From assembly GCA_014730345.1 (NCBI GenBank), contig WJIJ01000082.1, positions 1-52,652 on the forward strand: 52,652 nt of DNA, written 5' to 3'. The translations under genes and the position numbers were made by a program. The stretch is from Candidatus Zixiibacteriota bacterium. GTDB taxonomy: Bacteria > Zixibacteria > MSB-5A5 > UM-FILTER-46-8. This document shows, piece by piece, positions 42,638 to 51,713 of the stretch. A model generated the notes under the pieces. The model had not been told where the DNA came from. It searched no databases and saw only the letters and a program-made list of their open reading frames with translations. How positions within the stretch are numbered: position 1 is the first letter of the stretch; each line of letters begins with the position of its first letter.

Positions 42638-42646
42638 CGTTCCTCC

Positions 42647-44386
42647 TTAAGCTAAACAGTCTACTCCGTTAGCATTTACATAATATTTGCGATTACTTTC
42701 CGCCCCATCCGTACCGGGATGGTTTACGGAATTACCGCCGCCTTTTCCAGGACCATGGTTGTTTGAACCTTTAGAACCTTCCGAGTTCATATTCTCGGGG
42801 GTGTCGTTTTGGTTATTGAAAACCATATCCCTGAACTTAGCGTCGAACCTGATATCAATTTTATCGAGGTTCACGCCCGAAGACTGCAGTATCGATTTCA
42901 CTTCGTCCATCCCTCCCCGAAGGGCTTTGAATACTTCTTCTGAATCAACTTTCATGTTGATATTGATCACGCCCCTGGATTGGGTAAACCGCAGTAAAAC
43001 ACTTCCCAATTCGGGAGGATAGAGTTTAATACTCAGGGTTCTTCCCTGAATATTAGAGTTGGTCTTTACCATGTCGGTAATAGACCTGGCAACCTCCTGA
43101 GGAAGTACCTTGCTGAGGTTTTGTTTGGGGATTTCGAGTTTTGTTTCCGTAAGAGTACCGGGATTCAAATTATCTAATCCCCTGGCTTTAACCTGCGCGG
43201 ATGCTTCCTTAGCCGAGAATTGCGCCGATGCAGGTTTTGTGTTGCCGGATACAACTTTCTTTGGCGAATCGTGTTTCTGTTTATCAGCGGTTTTAACCGT
43301 TCTTACCCGATTATCTTTGGCAACCGGTGTTTTTTTAAGGGCGCTGTTAACTTTATCCCTGTTATTGGAAACTTCGGTTGATTTTGAATCGGATTTCGGT
43401 TTCTCGCCGGGTTTTAACTCGGCAACGGTCTTGCTGGATTTCGGTTCGGTTACCGTTTTCTTCTCTGGATTTTCTGCCCGAGCCGGTTCCTTTCGCTTCA
43501 CGTCATTTCTGATAACCGGTTTACTCGAAGGAACGGGTAACTCGGTTGGCTTTTCAGCCGGCAACTTCGTGCTTTTTTGAGAATCCAGATGCTCGAAAAC
43601 AGCGTGTCTTGTCCATTCCGGTTTCAAGGCGTTAACGTCAACAATCCGTTTTGCTGATGGAAGAATAGACTTCCCGCTTACAACCTTCACACCGCTCTTT
43701 ATTTCGACTTTATGAACGCCCTGTTTCTGGTCAACCTTTTGATTTCCATTTTTAGAGTTTTCCGCCGGCCTGGGCTTATCAATAACAGCTTTGATATCAT
43801 TGTTCGCCTTCGTTGACTTTTGACCGCCCTTGCTACTTTCGCTGAATGGATTTAACCGTTCTTTAGGCTCGGGCATGTCCTTAACGGAAACCTTGGACAG
43901 TTTGCTAATAATAGTATCACTATTGGTTTCCTTGAGCTGAATGCCTTCGAGTTTGAAAGCACGGATATCATTATCATTTTTCAACAAGGGGGCTTTCATT
44001 TGGAAATCTCTGGTTTCGACCTTTCCGGTTTTGATTTCGAAAACGAACTTCTGGTTTTCCGCTGTCCGACTCCGCGGTCCCAGCGTAACTGCGTTTTTCA
44101 GCTTAACAACACCTTTGGAGTCCTCAGCTTTTTGAGGGTTAGCCTCCGCCAGTTTGGATTTACCGCCCTCTTTTTTGGCAAGCACGGTTTCGGCTTTATG
44201 TCCGGTTTCGGCACTGGTTTTTGCTTCATTGATTGAAGCGTTCAGCGCCGCCGGAAATGATTCCTTCGTTTCCGAATCGGAGCCGTCGGCTTTGCCGGTT
44301 TTGCCCGGCGGTTTCAACGTTCTCTCGCCCAGGGATTTTTCCGGGGCGGGAGCGGCATTGGCAAGCATTGCCTGGAGTTCGTTCAT
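42647..44386 (-). CDS. fliK: Hook-length control protein FliK
   Basis: FliK measures hook length and triggers the FlhB switch. The first 420 residues are disordered and rich in Lys, Ser, Pro and Thr (for example KTVTEPKSSKTVAELKPG), as expected for the ruler part. The C-terminal Flg_hook domain (about 440-530) reads LSIKLYPPELGSVLLRFTQSRGVININMKVDSEEVFKAL. A Gly/Asn-rich tail ends the protein. At 579 residues it is longer than E. coli FliK (375), consistent with the very large hook subunit. Confidence 0.9.
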   Translation of the reverse strand: MNELQAMLANAAPAPEKSLGERTLKPPGKTGKADGSDSETKESFPAALNASINEAKTSAETGHKAETVLAKKEGGKSKLAEANPQKAEDSKGVVKLKNAVTLGPRSRTAENQKFVFEIKTGKVETRDFQMKAPLLKNDNDIRAFKLEGIQLKETNSDTIISKLSKVSVKDMPEPKERLNPFSESSKGGQKSTKANNDIKAVIDKPRPAENSKNGNQKVDQKQGVHKVEIKSGVKVVSGKSILPSAKRIVDVNALKPEWTRHAVFEHLDSQKSTKLPAEKPTELPVPSSKPVIRNDVKRKEPARAENPEKKTVTEPKSSKTVAELKPGEKPKSDSKSTEVSNNRDKVNSALKKTPVAKDNRVRTVKTADKQKHDSPKKVVSGNTKPASAQFSAKEASAQVKARGLDNLNPGTLTETKLEIPKQNLSKVLPQEVARSITDMVKTNSNIQGRTLSIKLYPPELGSVLLRFTQSRGVININMKVDSEEVFKALRGGMDEVKSILQSSGVNLDKIDIRFDAKFRDMVFNNQNDTPENMNSEGSKGSNNHGPGKGGGNSVNHPGTDGAESNRKYYVNANGVDCLA

Positions 44387-44411
44387 ATCCCTCCTTTCCT
44401 TTTTCTACAGG

Positions 44412-44939
44412 TTATTCTTCTTCCCTGGTCATAATCATCCTGCTGATTTTAGCGGCTCGCTCTGGTTCCATGAAAGCAAGAACCTTGGCGGCGCCCCTTG
44501 ATTTCATCAACGGGATAACTTTTGCAACCAGGGTATCATCCATATTAGAAAATATTTCCGCTAATTTTTCCCGGCCTATACTATCATAAAGGTTAGCCAG
44601 TGATTTTAAATCTTCGGATTTCGCTGATTCGCGAACGGCGAGGTAATGTTGAACCTCTTCTTTCAACTTCTCCAGTCTTTCTTTTTCTTCCTCCAGCTCA
44701 GCCCACGCGCTGTCAGATGGGAATGGACGTTCGCGATACAGGGGTTCTTCCACGTGCGTTTCGGTTTCCTCAAGGAGTTCCTTAAGGGCGGGATCCGGCG
44801 GCGGATCCAGCGCGGCCATTATATTAACGTTCGACATTGCCGCGAAAATAAATACGAATATAACAAATGTTACAATCGGTATGAGCAGGGTCAATATCCC
44901 GCTTTTAATACTTGATAGTTTTCCTTTTGCTTTGCTCAT
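44412..44939 (-). CDS. MotE/MgtE_N-like flagellar protein
   Basis: A 175-residue protein with one N-terminal membrane helix (about 14-36, TLLIPIVTFVIFVFIFAAMS), a periplasmic coiled coil (75-105) and a C-terminal MgtE_N-like helical bundle (LANLYDSIGREKLAEIFSNMDDTLVAKVIPLMKSRGAAKVLAFM). This layout is that of MotE (a chaperone for the stator-associated MotC in alphaproteobacteria) and of similar proteins encoded next to fliK in many phyla. It is the first gene of the fliK-flgD-flgE unit. Confidence 0.75.
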   Translation of the reverse strand: MSKAKGKLSSIKSGILTLLIPIVTFVIFVFIFAAMSNVNIMAALDPPPDPALKELLEETETHVEEPLYRERPFPSDSAWAELEEEKERLEKLKEEVQHYLAVRESAKSEDLKSLANLYDSIGREKLAEIFSNMDDTLVAKVIPLMKSRGAAKVLAFMEPERAAKISRMIMTREEE

Positions 44940-45004
44940 GGGTTTTCTTAAAACCTCCTTAGATTCCGATTATCCGGTAAAGGCTTTTATCCTCTTTCAA
45001 TGAA

Positions 45005-45020
45005 AGCAACAGACGTGCCA
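45005..45020 (-). promoter_or_regulatory. Sigma-54 (-24/-12) promoter of the motE-like/fliK/flgD/flgE operon
   Basis: TGGCACGTCTGTTGCT on the minus strand (45020-45005) is a full match to the RpoN consensus TGGCACG-N4-TTGCT with GG-N10-GC spacing. Transcription would start near 44994, about 55 bases before the ATG at 44939. It is the strongest promoter pattern in the window. Confidence 0.92.
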
Positions 45021-45030
45021 CTATTTTCAG

Positions 45031-45048
45031 ACCGAAAGATGCTTCGGT
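45031..45048 (-). terminator. Small hairpin after fliJ
   Basis: A 6-bp stem (ACCGAA/TTCGGT) with a 6-base loop lies about 90 bases after the fliJ stop and 11 bases before the -24 element of the next promoter. No T-run follows on the minus strand, so termination of the flgB-fliJ transcript here is only a possibility. Confidence 0.3.
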
Positions 45049-45137
45049 AACCTCTTTTCCTTCTTTGAGATATAATCATGTCTCCTTTCCCAATTACAAC
45101 ATTACGCACAATCGTTAAGAATTATATTCCTATTTAA

Positions 45138-45599
45138 TCAGACATTTTTTCCTTCCCATTCGAAACTAAGCCGGGAAGCAGTTTCATCAATTATCTTCAT
45201 TTCTTTTCTATTCGTGACTTTCTTGTAATTCTCATACATTTTCTCGCGGTACTTGTTAAATTTCTCTTCTTCTTTGACCGCTTCCTGGAGTTCTACGCGG
45301 CGTTCTTCAATTTCAACCTCGATTTCTTTTATTTCGGCGATGCAGGTTTTCTGTTCTGAGTCATTTACCTCGAGTGTTCTGACTATCACATCAGTTTTAC
45401 CTTTATCCACCTTGCCGCCGGAAATCAGGCGTTCGAGATTCTCCTGTTCAATCGCGGCGCTTTCTTTCAAGTTCTGAAGCCACTCTTCACGGAGATACAA
45501 TTTTCCATAACTCTCCCCTAATCTCCTCTGCGCTTCCTTGGTCTTGAACCTCCTGATACGCCGGAGCTTTTCGAAGGGGAATTGAAATTTCTTAGGCAT
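45138..45599 (-). CDS. fliJ: Export chaperone FliJ
   Basis: A 153-residue protein predicted to be one long antiparallel coiled coil, starting FQFPFEKLRRIRRFKTKEAQRRLGE and containing many Glu/Lys heptads, which is the FliJ pattern. FliJ binds FliI and FlhA and promotes energy coupling in export. It is 2 bases downstream of fliI. The family has low sequence identity, so position carries much of the weight. Confidence 0.88.
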   Translation of the reverse strand: MPKKFQFPFEKLRRIRRFKTKEAQRRLGESYGKLYLREEWLQNLKESAAIEQENLERLISGGKVDKGKTDVIVRTLEVNDSEQKTCIAEIKEIEVEIEERRVELQEAVKEEEKFNKYREKMYENYKKVTNRKEMKIIDETASRLSFEWEGKNV

Positions 45600-45601
45600 A
45601 G

Positions 45602-46951
45602 CTATTGTTTATCTTCGGCAGGTTCGAACTTTTTGTTGACAATGTTTTTTAGCTCCCCTATGGCTTCTTCAGGAACAGACTTCTCCATTATCTTCTGCTG
45701 GAGAAAAGTCCGGATAGGTCCAATTTTAGCGATGGCTTCATCAATATCCTTTGATGAACCTTTGGCGTAAGCGCCGATATTGATAAGATCCTCCGCGTCA
45801 TTGTAAACCGCCATCAGTCTTTTACACTCATTGGCTACCGAAAGGTGTTCCTCATTAATTATATCAGGCATAACCCTGCTGATCGACGAGTTAACATCTA
45901 TCGCCGGATAGAGATTTCTCGCGGCGAGTTTTCTCGACAGGACTATATGCCCGTCAAGGGTTGCCCTGGCAGAATCGGAGACCGGCTCATCGTGGTCATC
46001 ACCTTCCACCAGCACAGTGTAGATGCCGGTAATCGAACCGGCCTGGGAAGCGCCCGCCCTTTCAAGCAATTTGGGGATCAATGTGAAAGATGATGGCGTA
46101 TATCCCCTTGTAGTAGGAGGTTCTCCGGCGGCTAAACCAATTTCCCTCTGGGAGGTAGCAACACGGGTAAGCGAATCCATCATCAACATAACATTATCTC
46201 CCCGGTCACGGAAATATTCAGCTATCGCCGTAGCTAAAAACGAGCCCTTTATCTTTAACAGCGGCGATTCATTGGATGTAACCACCACCACGACAGACCT
46301 GCTGAGGCCTTCTTCGCCAAGGTCCTTTTCGATGAATTCCCGGACCTCGCGGCCGCGCTCTCCTATTAGCGCTATAACATTGACATCGCCATAACAATTA
46401 CGGGCGATCATGCCCATAAGAACCGATTTGCCGAGTCCGCTTCCAGCGAAAATCCCGATACGTTGACCTTTACCGATTGTCAATAGTGAATCGAGAGAGC
46501 GGATGCCGGTGAAAAACGGTTCCCGTATTCTCCTTCGTTTTAACGGATGGGGAGCCTTGTTATTGAGGGTAACATAATCATTACCCCTGATGGGACCTTT
46601 TCCGTCAATCGGATTTCCCAAACCATCAATAACTCTCCCGATGATACTCGGTGATATCCTGGCCATCAGTGGGCTGGTGGTTAGCTTAATCTCCGCCCCG
46701 GGCATGATTCCCACGCTGTCATCGAGGGCCATAAGAATAATTTTATCGCCGTTAAAACCTATAACTTCGGCGATTACCCGCTCTCCCCTGTTTCCCGTGG
46801 AAATTTCGCATATCTGCCCCACGCTTGCTTTCAAGCCTGTAGCCTGGTAGATAAGACCTATAGAACGGGTCACCCTGCCCGATAGAAAATATTCGGGAGT
46901 ATCCTCAATTAATGGTCTATATGATTGATAGGTATCATATTGAAACTTCAT
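45602..46951 (-). CDS. fliI: Flagellum-specific ATPase FliI
   Basis: FliI is the export ATPase, related to the F1 beta subunit. The 449-residue protein has the Walker A motif AGSGLGKS (169-176) and Walker B NVMLMMDSLTRVA. The invariant EPPTTRGYTPSSFTLIPKLLERAG and ALIGERGREVREFIE are also present. It overlaps the fliH stop by 17 bases, suggesting coupled translation of the FliH-FliI pair. Confidence 0.97.
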   Translation of the reverse strand: MKFQYDTYQSYRPLIEDTPEYFLSGRVTRSIGLIYQATGLKASVGQICEISTGNRGERVIAEVIGFNGDKIILMALDDSVGIMPGAEIKLTTSPLMARISPSIIGRVIDGLGNPIDGKGPIRGNDYVTLNNKAPHPLKRRRIREPFFTGIRSLDSLLTIGKGQRIGIFAGSGLGKSVLMGMIARNCYGDVNVIALIGERGREVREFIEKDLGEEGLSRSVVVVVTSNESPLLKIKGSFLATAIAEYFRDRGDNVMLMMDSLTRVATSQREIGLAAGEPPTTRGYTPSSFTLIPKLLERAGASQAGSITGIYTVLVEGDDHDEPVSDSARATLDGHIVLSRKLAARNLYPAIDVNSSISRVMPDIINEEHLSVANECKRLMAVYNDAEDLINIGAYAKGSSKDIDEAIAKIGPIRTFLQQKIMEKSVPEEAIGELKNIVNKKFEPAEDKQ

Positions 46952-47825
46952 TGCCGCCGTGAGTAATATTTTTTATCAATTCCTGCCAGCGTCTTTCGAT
47001 TGTAGCATCAATTTTGCCCAGGTCAGTCTCCATGATACAACCGCCGGGTTTAATAGAATCATCTCCCTCGAGAGTGAGAACGCCTTTGCCGCTGTAGCGT
47101 GGCAATAAATCCGGGGCCGCTTCTTTGGCTTTTTCCAATTCTTCGGGATTAACCTTGATGATTAGTTTCTTTTCTCCCACGAGGGAATCTGAAGACCCTT
47201 TTATCGCCTTTAATAGCGTATTGGGAGGAATGAAGTCATTATCCATTACGATCCTGTTAACCAGAGCGCAGGACAGTTTCACAAGATTCTCTTCCAGCGA
47301 ATTATGGGTTTCTTTCCAACCTTCGGTAATCGCTTTCATGAGCCTGTCGAGTTCATTCCGCTTATGCTCCGCTTTAGATAATCCTTCGGCTAATCCTTCT
47401 TCTTTTCCCTTAGCAATACCTTCCTGAACCCCGGTTTCCTTTCCGCTTTCAAATGCCTTTTCCTTTTCCGAACTCAAGGTAGTTTCGAATTCGGATTCGA
47501 GTTCCCCGCGCAGGGACTGCAATTGTTCCTGCAAATCCTGCTCGGTATATATCTTTTCCGGTTCCGGCGGTTCCTGCGGAATATCTTCTTCAACGTATTC
47601 ATTTCCACCGAAACTGTCTTCGGTGGAAATATCATCTGTTCCGGGGGCGAGATCTTCTGTAAGGTCTTTCTCCAAAGCGAGGGCCGGGAATTCGGCTGAT
47701 TCTACCCCCGCGTTTGTTAAATCCTGTGATAAAATCACCGCCTGTTTTTTCTTTATTGATAATTCTTTGCCTTCGGATTCTCCATCCTCAAGGAGGATCT
47801 TCTCTTTTTGGAGGATTCTAAACAA
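46935..47825 (-). CDS. fliH: FliI regulator FliH
   Basis: FliH holds FliI at the export gate and links it to FliN. The 296-residue protein has an acidic N terminus (70-100), a coiled coil with Gly-rich turns typical of FliH (AFESGKETGVQEGIAKGKEEGLAEGLSKAE, a GxxxG-type repeat) and a C-terminal V-ATPase E-like domain (LIIKVNPEELEKAKEAAPDLL, then GGCIMETDLGKIDATIERRWQEL). The start appears to be TTG at 47825, overlapping fliG by 8 bases, as no ATG is near. Confidence 0.92.
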   Translation of the reverse strand: MFRILQKEKILLEDGESEGKELSIKKKQAVILSQDLTNAGVESAEFPALALEKDLTEDLAPGTDDISTEDSFGGNEYVEEDIPQEPPEPEKIYTEQDLQEQLQSLRGELESEFETTLSSEKEKAFESGKETGVQEGIAKGKEEGLAEGLSKAEHKRNELDRLMKAITEGWKETHNSLEENLVKLSCALVNRIVMDNDFIPPNTLLKAIKGSSDSLVGEKKLIIKVNPEELEKAKEAAPDLLPRYSGKGVLTLEGDDSIKPGGCIMETDLGKIDATIERRWQELIKNITHGGNEVSI

Positions 47826-48831
47826 CTAAATCGTCCTTTCCTCTGGAGGCGACAACGATCTGGCCTTCCTCCTGGAGCCTTCGAATAGTTTCCACGATTT
47901 TCTGTTGCGCGGATTCGACATCGCTAAGCCGCATCGGGCCCATAAACTCCATTTCTTCCTGGACCATTACCGCTACACGCTCGGAAACATTGCTGAATAT
48001 TTTAGCCTTTAGTTCTTCAGATGCCGCTTTAAGGGCCATGGAAAGATCTTTGGTCTCCACTTCTTTGATAACCCGCTGGATGGAACGGTCATCGAGAAGT
48101 ATAACATCCTCAAACACGAACATGAGATTTTTAATCTCGCCGGCGAGTTCGGGATCAATGTTTTCAATAGCTTCCAGAATCATCTTCTCAGATGAAGTTT
48201 CCACCAGGTTGAGGATATCGGCAATCGTCTTGGTGCCTCCGGAAATTGAAAGGGCTTTGGTTCCAGAAGCTTCGAAGTGGGCTTCGAGCACCCCCTCAAT
48301 TTCAGAAATAACCTCCGGGGATATCTTTTCCATGGTGGCAATTCTCAACGAGACATCAGCCTGTAACTCCGGTGGAAGTTCGGCCAGCACCGCCGAGGCA
48401 TGCTGGGACTGGAGCTGGGTGAGAATCAGCGCTATGGTCTGCGGGTGTTCGTTCTGTATAAAGTTTATAAGCTGGCGCGGGTCGATATTTTTAAGCATCT
48501 CAAACCCGGTAGCCTTAAGGTTGTTTTCCAGCTTGTTCAAAATATCAACCGCCCTGTTTTTGCCCACTGAATCCTCAAGGATTTTCCTGGCATAATCAAG
48601 TCCGCCCTGGCTGATATACTCCCGCGCGCGAATAAGCTGGTATACTTCTTTCAGGACCTGTTGTTCTACTTCCGGCGGAATATCTCTAAGGTTGGCGACA
48701 TTTACGGTAATAGCTTCGATATCATTATCATCAAGATGTTTCAATATCTTCGCGGAGGTCTCCTGCCCCAGTGCCACCAAAATTACCGCTGCCCGTTGAG
48801 CCGGATTCAGATCTTCGTATTTTAAAGCCAA
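47818..48831 (-). CDS. fliG: Rotor switch protein FliG
   Basis: FliG connects the MS ring with the C-ring and interacts with the stator. The 337-residue protein begins NPAQRAAVILVALGQETSAKILKHLDD, includes the EHPQTIALILTQLQSQHASAVLAELPPELQADVSLRIA middle domain and the C-terminal FEDVILLDDRSIQRVIKEVETKDLSMALKAASEELKAKIFSNVSERVAVMVQEEME with its charged torque helix. It follows fliF by 3 bases. Confidence 0.97.
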   Translation of the reverse strand: MALKYEDLNPAQRAAVILVALGQETSAKILKHLDDNDIEAITVNVANLRDIPPEVEQQVLKEVYQLIRAREYISQGGLDYARKILEDSVGKNRAVDILNKLENNLKATGFEMLKNIDPRQLINFIQNEHPQTIALILTQLQSQHASAVLAELPPELQADVSLRIATMEKISPEVISEIEGVLEAHFEASGTKALSISGGTKTIADILNLVETSSEKMILEAIENIDPELAGEIKNLMFVFEDVILLDDRSIQRVIKEVETKDLSMALKAASEELKAKIFSNVSERVAVMVQEEMEFMGPMRLSDVESAQQKIVETIRRLQEEGQIVVASRGKDDLVV

Positions 48832-48834
48832 TTC

Positions 48835-50388
48835 CTACTCCTCCGACAAAATCGTCTTAATAACTCTGGCCATCTCTTCAGGACTTTCATTGGCGGCTAC
48901 GATTATCTGGTCGATAAGCTTGGGTTTCTTAAGCTCTTTGGAAAGCGAAGCCGCGTCTTCTTCCTGAAGCATCTTCTCGTGCTGTTCTTTTCTTTCTTTC
49001 TGACGCATCTTGTATCTCAGGTAATACTTTCTTCCGAAAAATATTAACGCGACTGCCAGTAAAAGTTTTACGCCATAAGAGATGTACATATTCAGGTTCC
49101 TGCGCATCTCCAGGTTCTTTTCCTTGACTAATCGCATCTGTTCATCAGTATTGTCGAACTTAAGGTTCTCTATTTTAAACTGGTCGTTGCGTTCAGAACT
49201 GTAACCCACGGCATGTTTGACGATATTGCCCAGGCTTTCCATTTCCTGGGTAGTCCGGGGAATGTACTTCATTCCAAATTCGTCAGCTTCTTCTCCTTCG
49301 CCAGCGGGTAAATAGGTTCCATCCACGGTAACCGCCACAGACATCCTTTTAATATTTCCAATATCCCCTATAATGGATTCTATGGTTTTACTTACTTCGT
49401 AGTTTGTTGTAACCGTTTTGGCCGATGCTACCGCGTTTTCGGCAGTTTGCCGGTTTTCCTCGGTACTTCCGGAAGCCACCGGATTGCTTTCTTCGATCTG
49501 CTCCTGGCTTCGAATAGCGGTCATTTCCGGATCATAAGATTCGATGGTGCGCTGAACCTGGTCGAAATCGAGTTCAATAGAAACTTTTACTATGGAATTA
49601 TCTTTGCCAAGGACATCATCGAGCATGCTCTTTGCTTTATTCTCCAGATAGTCCTCGACATTACGCTGTATCTGGATCTGTTTAGCGGATTCCATTACAA
49701 TGGAATTTTCATCTTTATTCGGGGCCAGGAGATTGCTAAACTGATCAACAATGGTTATGTTATCATCGGTCAAACCTTCGACGCTCGATGCCACAAGGTG
49801 TACCATTCCCTGTATCTTGGCCTTGGATAGGGAATTACTGGTACTAAGTTTGAGCATAATGGAAGCGCTGGGGTCTTTCTGGTCCATGGCGAAAAGCCGC
49901 CTTTCAGGAATAACCAGGTGAACGCGCGCTTCATCAACCGATTCCAACTCCTGTATAGACCTGGCAAGCTCGCCCTCAAGCGCCCTGCGGAAATTTACCT
50001 TTTGGACAAAATCGGTCATTCCAAGGTTGGTTTCATCGAAAATCTCGAAACCGATATGCTTGGAGTTCGGAAAGCCGTCGGAGGCGAGTTTCATACGGGC
50101 ATCGTAAACGGCTTCTTCGGGAACCTGAATAGTTGTTCCATCCTGGGAGACTTTGTAAGATATCTTATACTCATCAAGTTTCGTGGTAATATCCCCCGCG
50201 GCAACCAGATCCAGGTTTGTGTACAGGTTTTTATAATCGGAGCTGAATGCCCAGAACATCGAAGCAAGCCCAACTCCTATAACCGCCGCGACTCCTATTA
50301 TAATGAATATTTTATTATTAGGAGATAGTCCATCGAATTGCTTCTTAATCGATGATAAATACTTTTTTACAATAGCTAATGGCTCCAT
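48835..50388 (-). CDS. fliF: MS-ring protein FliF
   Basis: FliF forms the MS ring. The 517-residue protein has two membrane helices (about 25-46 and 430-450), with the periplasmic YscJ/FliF region between (ASDGFPNSKHIGFEIFDETNLGMTDFVQKVNFRRALEGELARSIQELESVDEARVHLVIPERRLF). The C-terminal cytoplasmic tail ends with DQIIVAANESPEEMARVIKTILSEE, the FliG-binding segment. It follows fliE by 16 bases. Confidence 0.97.
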   Translation of the reverse strand: MEPLAIVKKYLSSIKKQFDGLSPNNKIFIIIGVAAVIGVGLASMFWAFSSDYKNLYTNLDLVAAGDITTKLDEYKISYKVSQDGTTIQVPEEAVYDARMKLASDGFPNSKHIGFEIFDETNLGMTDFVQKVNFRRALEGELARSIQELESVDEARVHLVIPERRLFAMDQKDPSASIMLKLSTSNSLSKAKIQGMVHLVASSVEGLTDDNITIVDQFSNLLAPNKDENSIVMESAKQIQIQRNVEDYLENKAKSMLDDVLGKDNSIVKVSIELDFDQVQRTIESYDPEMTAIRSQEQIEESNPVASGSTEENRQTAENAVASAKTVTTNYEVSKTIESIIGDIGNIKRMSVAVTVDGTYLPAGEGEEADEFGMKYIPRTTQEMESLGNIVKHAVGYSSERNDQFKIENLKFDNTDEQMRLVKEKNLEMRRNLNMYISYGVKLLLAVALIFFGRKYYLRYKMRQKERKEQHEKMLQEEDAASLSKELKKPKLIDQIIVAANESPEEMARVIKTILSEE

Positions 50389-50404
50389 CGTCCCTTTCTT
50401 TCAC

Positions 50405-50707
50405 CTATAGCGGCATACGCATCAATGTTTGGTAACTTTCTAAAAGCTTGTTTCTTATCTCCATGACCAGGTTGAACGCAATGGACGCTTCCTCAACGGC
50501 AACCATTACGGTGTGAAGATCCTGTATCTCCCCCAGCAGAAATTTCTCCTGGGTTTCACCGGCATGTTTCTGCAAAGTATTCGTTTCCGTGATCAATCCC
50601 TTTAATACGTCAGCGAATCCCTTATCAATTGTCTTTGGCGCGAATGGCCTGGGGATACCCTTGGTAATTAAAGGCCCTTCTAATCGAGTCGTTCTGAAGT
50701 CATTCAT
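50405..50707 (-). CDS. fliE: Hook-basal body protein FliE
   Basis: FliE joins the MS ring to the rod and is the first exported substrate. The 100-residue protein is helical with the family end pattern DLHTVMVAVEEASIAFNLVMEIRNKLLESYQTLMRMPL. It lies 5 bases after the unknown repeat protein and 16 before fliF. Confidence 0.93.
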   Translation of the reverse strand: MNDFRTTRLEGPLITKGIPRPFAPKTIDKGFADVLKGLITETNTLQKHAGETQEKFLLGEIQDLHTVMVAVEEASIAFNLVMEIRNKLLESYQTLMRMPL

Positions 50708-50712
50708 AAAAT

Positions 50713-51195
50713 CTAAGCCTTAATGTCTATGTATTTTCCCTTAATCCCATCATTTTCAGTATCCACGCGCCTTTTATCGTAGTCATTGAATAAACTCTTC
50801 ACCGAAGTCCTGGCAGGTCTTGAAGCCTTTTCGTGGACATCTATCGATGGGAAAAGTTCATTAATCAATTCCTTCTCGGCGCTGTTCAAATACTGGGTGA
50901 AATCAGCTGCTTCGGACAATTGCCCGCGGAAATCCTGCCTGCCAAACTCCACGCTTTTCGAGGACGGTTCACTTATCCGGTTGCCCTTATCACCCAGTGG
51001 GAACAAGTTACTGATAAGGACCTTTTCAGCGTTGTTCAAGTAATCGGAAAAGGTAGCTTTTCCTGTTTTCCGTGTAGATTCTGCCCTTTGTTCCCCGGGT
51101 GTTTTAAGAGCCTTCGCGCGCTGAGAGCGCTGTGTGTCCGAAGGCCTTATAATCCTCGGGTTGATGTTCTGGTTTTTTAACGACGATACATCCAT
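50713..51195 (-). CDS. Unknown protein with an internal repeat, between flgC and fliE
   Basis: Not recognised. The 160-residue protein carries two copies of a 21-residue motif: residues 49-69 (FSDYLNNAEKVLISNLFPLG) and 99-119 (FTQYLNSAEKELINELFPSI). They share F-x-x-Y-L-N-x-A-E-K-x-L-I-x-x-L-F-P and are 50 residues apart. The rest is Arg/Ser/Lys-rich and probably disordered, with a short ordered-looking C terminus (GIKGKYIDIKA). No signal peptide, membrane helix or Cys is present. The invariant slot between flgC and fliE suggests a flagellar role, for example a chaperone or rod-associated substrate. Confidence 0.6.
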   Translation of the reverse strand: MDVSSLKNQNINPRIIRPSDTQRSQRAKALKTPGEQRAESTRKTGKATFSDYLNNAEKVLISNLFPLGDKGNRISEPSSKSVEFGRQDFRGQLSEAADFTQYLNSAEKELINELFPSIDVHEKASRPARTSVKSLFNDYDKRRVDTENDGIKGKYIDIKA

Positions 51196-51206
51196 TCCCT
51201 AATCCC

Positions 51207-51701
51207 TCAAATATCAAGTGCTTTTTTCGCCATGTTCTTGCTGGCTTCTATTGACACAATGTTTGCTTCATACGCCCGGGACGCGACCATCATATCAACC
51301 ATCTCACCCATGATATTGATATCGGGGAGTTTGACATAGCCGTTTTCATCGGCATCGCGATGACCCGGATCGTAAACTAACTTAAACTTTGTTTCCGGAT
51401 CCCTCTGTTCGGAAGTTTGAACTTTAGAGAGATCAGCCCCCTTATCGCTTTTAATCTTCTTTTGGCCTAAATGCCTCGGATTAGTCTGCGCCATACGAAT
51501 CGAAGCCTGCCGCAACTCTTCATTGAAAACCCTTACGCTGGGGTCTTCATCGAAAAATACCCGTCTTCTCTTATAAAAGGTGCCGTCCGGCCCCCGGGTA
51601 GTCTCCGCGTTGGCTATATTCGAAGATACCGCATCCATCCGCTGGCGTTGTGCCGACATTCCACTTGCGCTTATCCTGAAAGATGTAAAAATCCCACTCA
51701 T
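51207..51701 (-). CDS. flgC: Proximal rod protein FlgC
   Basis: FlgC is a proximal rod subunit. The 164-residue protein starts SGIFTSFRISASGMSAQRQRMDAVSSNIANAETTRGPDG and ends with the conserved DINIMGEMVDMMVASRAYEANIVSIEASKNMAKKALDI. It lies 12 bases after flgB and 11 before the repeat protein. Length is slightly above the usual 135-150. Confidence 0.96.
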   Translation of the reverse strand: MSGIFTSFRISASGMSAQRQRMDAVSSNIANAETTRGPDGTFYKRRRVFFDEDPSVRVFNEELRQASIRMAQTNPRHLGQKKIKSDKGADLSKVQTSEQRDPETKFKLVYDPGHRDADENGYVKLPDINIMGEMVDMMVASRAYEANIVSIEASKNMAKKALDI

Positions 51702-51713
51702 AATTACCCCCTG

